Shown: piece by piece, positions 31,099-31,495 of the stretch
How positions within the stretch are numbered: the first letter of the stretch is position 1
Layout of the letters: the number at the start of each line of letters is the position of its first letter
Assembly (NCBI GenBank): GCA_016840595.1
Contig: JAEOSA010000002.1
Span: forward strand, 1-31,495
Length of the DNA: 31,495 nt
Origin: Candidatus Hermodarchaeota archaeon
GTDB taxonomy: Archaea > Asgardarchaeota > Hermodarchaeia > Hermodarchaeales > Hermodarchaeaceae
Reading direction: 5' to 3'
Notes under the pieces: model-generated
Database searches by the model: none
What the model was told of the DNA's origin: nothing
What the model saw: the letters and a program-made list of their open reading frames with translations, nothing else
Position numbers and translations under genes: made by a program

Positions 31099-31495
31099 AT
31101 GGGAACCAGAAAAGAAAAGGTGCATTACACCGAACTGCTTCCACATGAATTCCAGCAACGTCTACAAGCAAAGCCTGTCGCCTATTTGCCCCTCGGCACC
31201 TTGGAATGGCATGGGCCTCATCTCCCCTTAGGCTCTGATAGCATCCAAAGCGAGGGACTAATGGTCGCCTGTGCCCGCCAGCTGGGCGGAATTGTGCTAC
31301 CCCCCCTGTATCTGGGGCCCGACCAAGCCCTTATCACTGAAGACGGGCAAAGCTTCTATGGCATGGACGCACTCCCAGACTCCCTCCCACCCCAACAACT
31401 CCCAGGCAGCTGTTACTGGGTTTCGAACGGCTTTTTCAAAGTACTTGTTGATATGATTCTCATCCAAATCAAACGCGCAGGCTTCCAAGGCGTGT
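31099..31495 (+). CDS. Creatininase-family amidohydrolase (5' part, cut by window edge)
   Basis: The first 132 residues are visible. VAYLPLGTLEWHGPHLPLGS then DS is the family's metal-binding start (normally L-P-x-G-S-x-E-q-H-G-P-H-L-P-L-x-t-D), with E, H and D as metal ligands in the creatininase and FAPy-deformylase (ArfB) group. GGGGTGAACTACT precedes the ATG. The segment YWVSNGFFKVLVDMILIQIK fits the next helix. Family members hydrolyse cyclic amides in creatinine or flavin/deazaflavin pathways; the C-terminal half needed to choose lies outside. Confidence 0.82.
   Translation, partial: MGTRKEKVHYTELLPHEFQQRLQAKPVAYLPLGTLEWHGPHLPLGSDSIQSEGLMVACARQLGGIVLPPLYLGPDQALITEDGQSFYGMDALPDSLPPQQLPGSCYWVSNGFFKVLVDMILIQIKRAGFQGV

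Noticed and set aside
1..31495. CRISPR array, tRNA, rRNA or intact insertion sequence
   Set aside because: No regularly spaced repeats of CRISPR length, no T-loop/cloverleaf pattern and no transposase motif were seen; the repeats present are dispersed, and the phased trio at 18032 is only 9 bp.

Overview
The window looks archaeal, most likely an uncultivated lineage of the Asgard type. This is inferred from gene style and promoters, not from a marker gene. Supporting signs are TATA boxes of the TTTATATA kind 25-40 bases before several starts, an F420-type luciferase-like oxidoreductase, a large secreted protein rich in N-glycosylation sequons, an archaeal HTH regulator, and a complex-I-like module with a hydrogenase-like large subunit. 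Shine-Dalgarno sites (GGAGG, AAGGAG) precede many starts, so leadered transcripts are common. No tRNA, rRNA, CRISPR array or intact transposon was seen.

Layout. (1) About 200-6300 is an AT-rich, defence-type island. On the minus strand lie a beta-order DNA methyltransferase, a 56-residue gene and the amputated 5' end of an SMC/Rad50-like ATPase. Diverging from them through a promoter with two perfect palindromes is an SPPY-type (m4C-like) DNA methyltransferase. Convergent to that are two tandem paralogous proteins with a D-x13-E-x-Q signature like a PD-(D/E)XK restriction nuclease, followed by small unknown genes. Both edges are scarred: two truncated reading frames abut at 200-300, and a decayed gene lies at 6450-6780. 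(2) 6963-14581 is a scattered metabolic region: F420-type oxidoreductase, GNAT protein, M20 peptidase, MFS transporter, an opine-dehydrogenase-family enzyme, two candidate very small genes, and a five-helix protein with two H-x13-H pairs that looks like a stand-alone ferric-reductase-type dihaem domain. (3) 14865-18753 holds an operon of opine dehydrogenase, a B12-binding glutamate-mutase-E-like protein and an overlapping zinc-ribbon ORF. It diverges from an HTH regulator whose promoter carries three 9-bp repeats spaced exactly 15 bp apart. (4) 19023-27531 holds a CDF-NifX/B fusion transporter, a large surface protein, a stand-alone ATP-cone, a tiny zinc finger, two membrane proteins, a SAM methyltransferase, a radical SAM protein and an XRE/DUF3796-type pair. 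(5) 27832-30336 encodes a complex-I-like 30 kDa subunit and a single chain fusing the ferredoxin, 20 kDa and 49 kDa modules. (6) The right end has a zinc-ribbon gene and a creatininase-family gene cut by the window edge.

An intergenic element of about 60-110 bp recurs in the same orientation at 1, 6861, 7918, 14785 and 18842, with a doubtful piece at 13668. Three copies share an almost identical 21-base hairpin.

The strongest candidates for something new are the triple-fusion complex-I-like subunit, which lacks both quinone head-group residues and keeps one cysteine in each NiFe motif; the opine dehydrogenase/B12-protein operon with its phased operator; the duplicated nuclease pair beside two methyltransferases; and the dispersed hairpin element.
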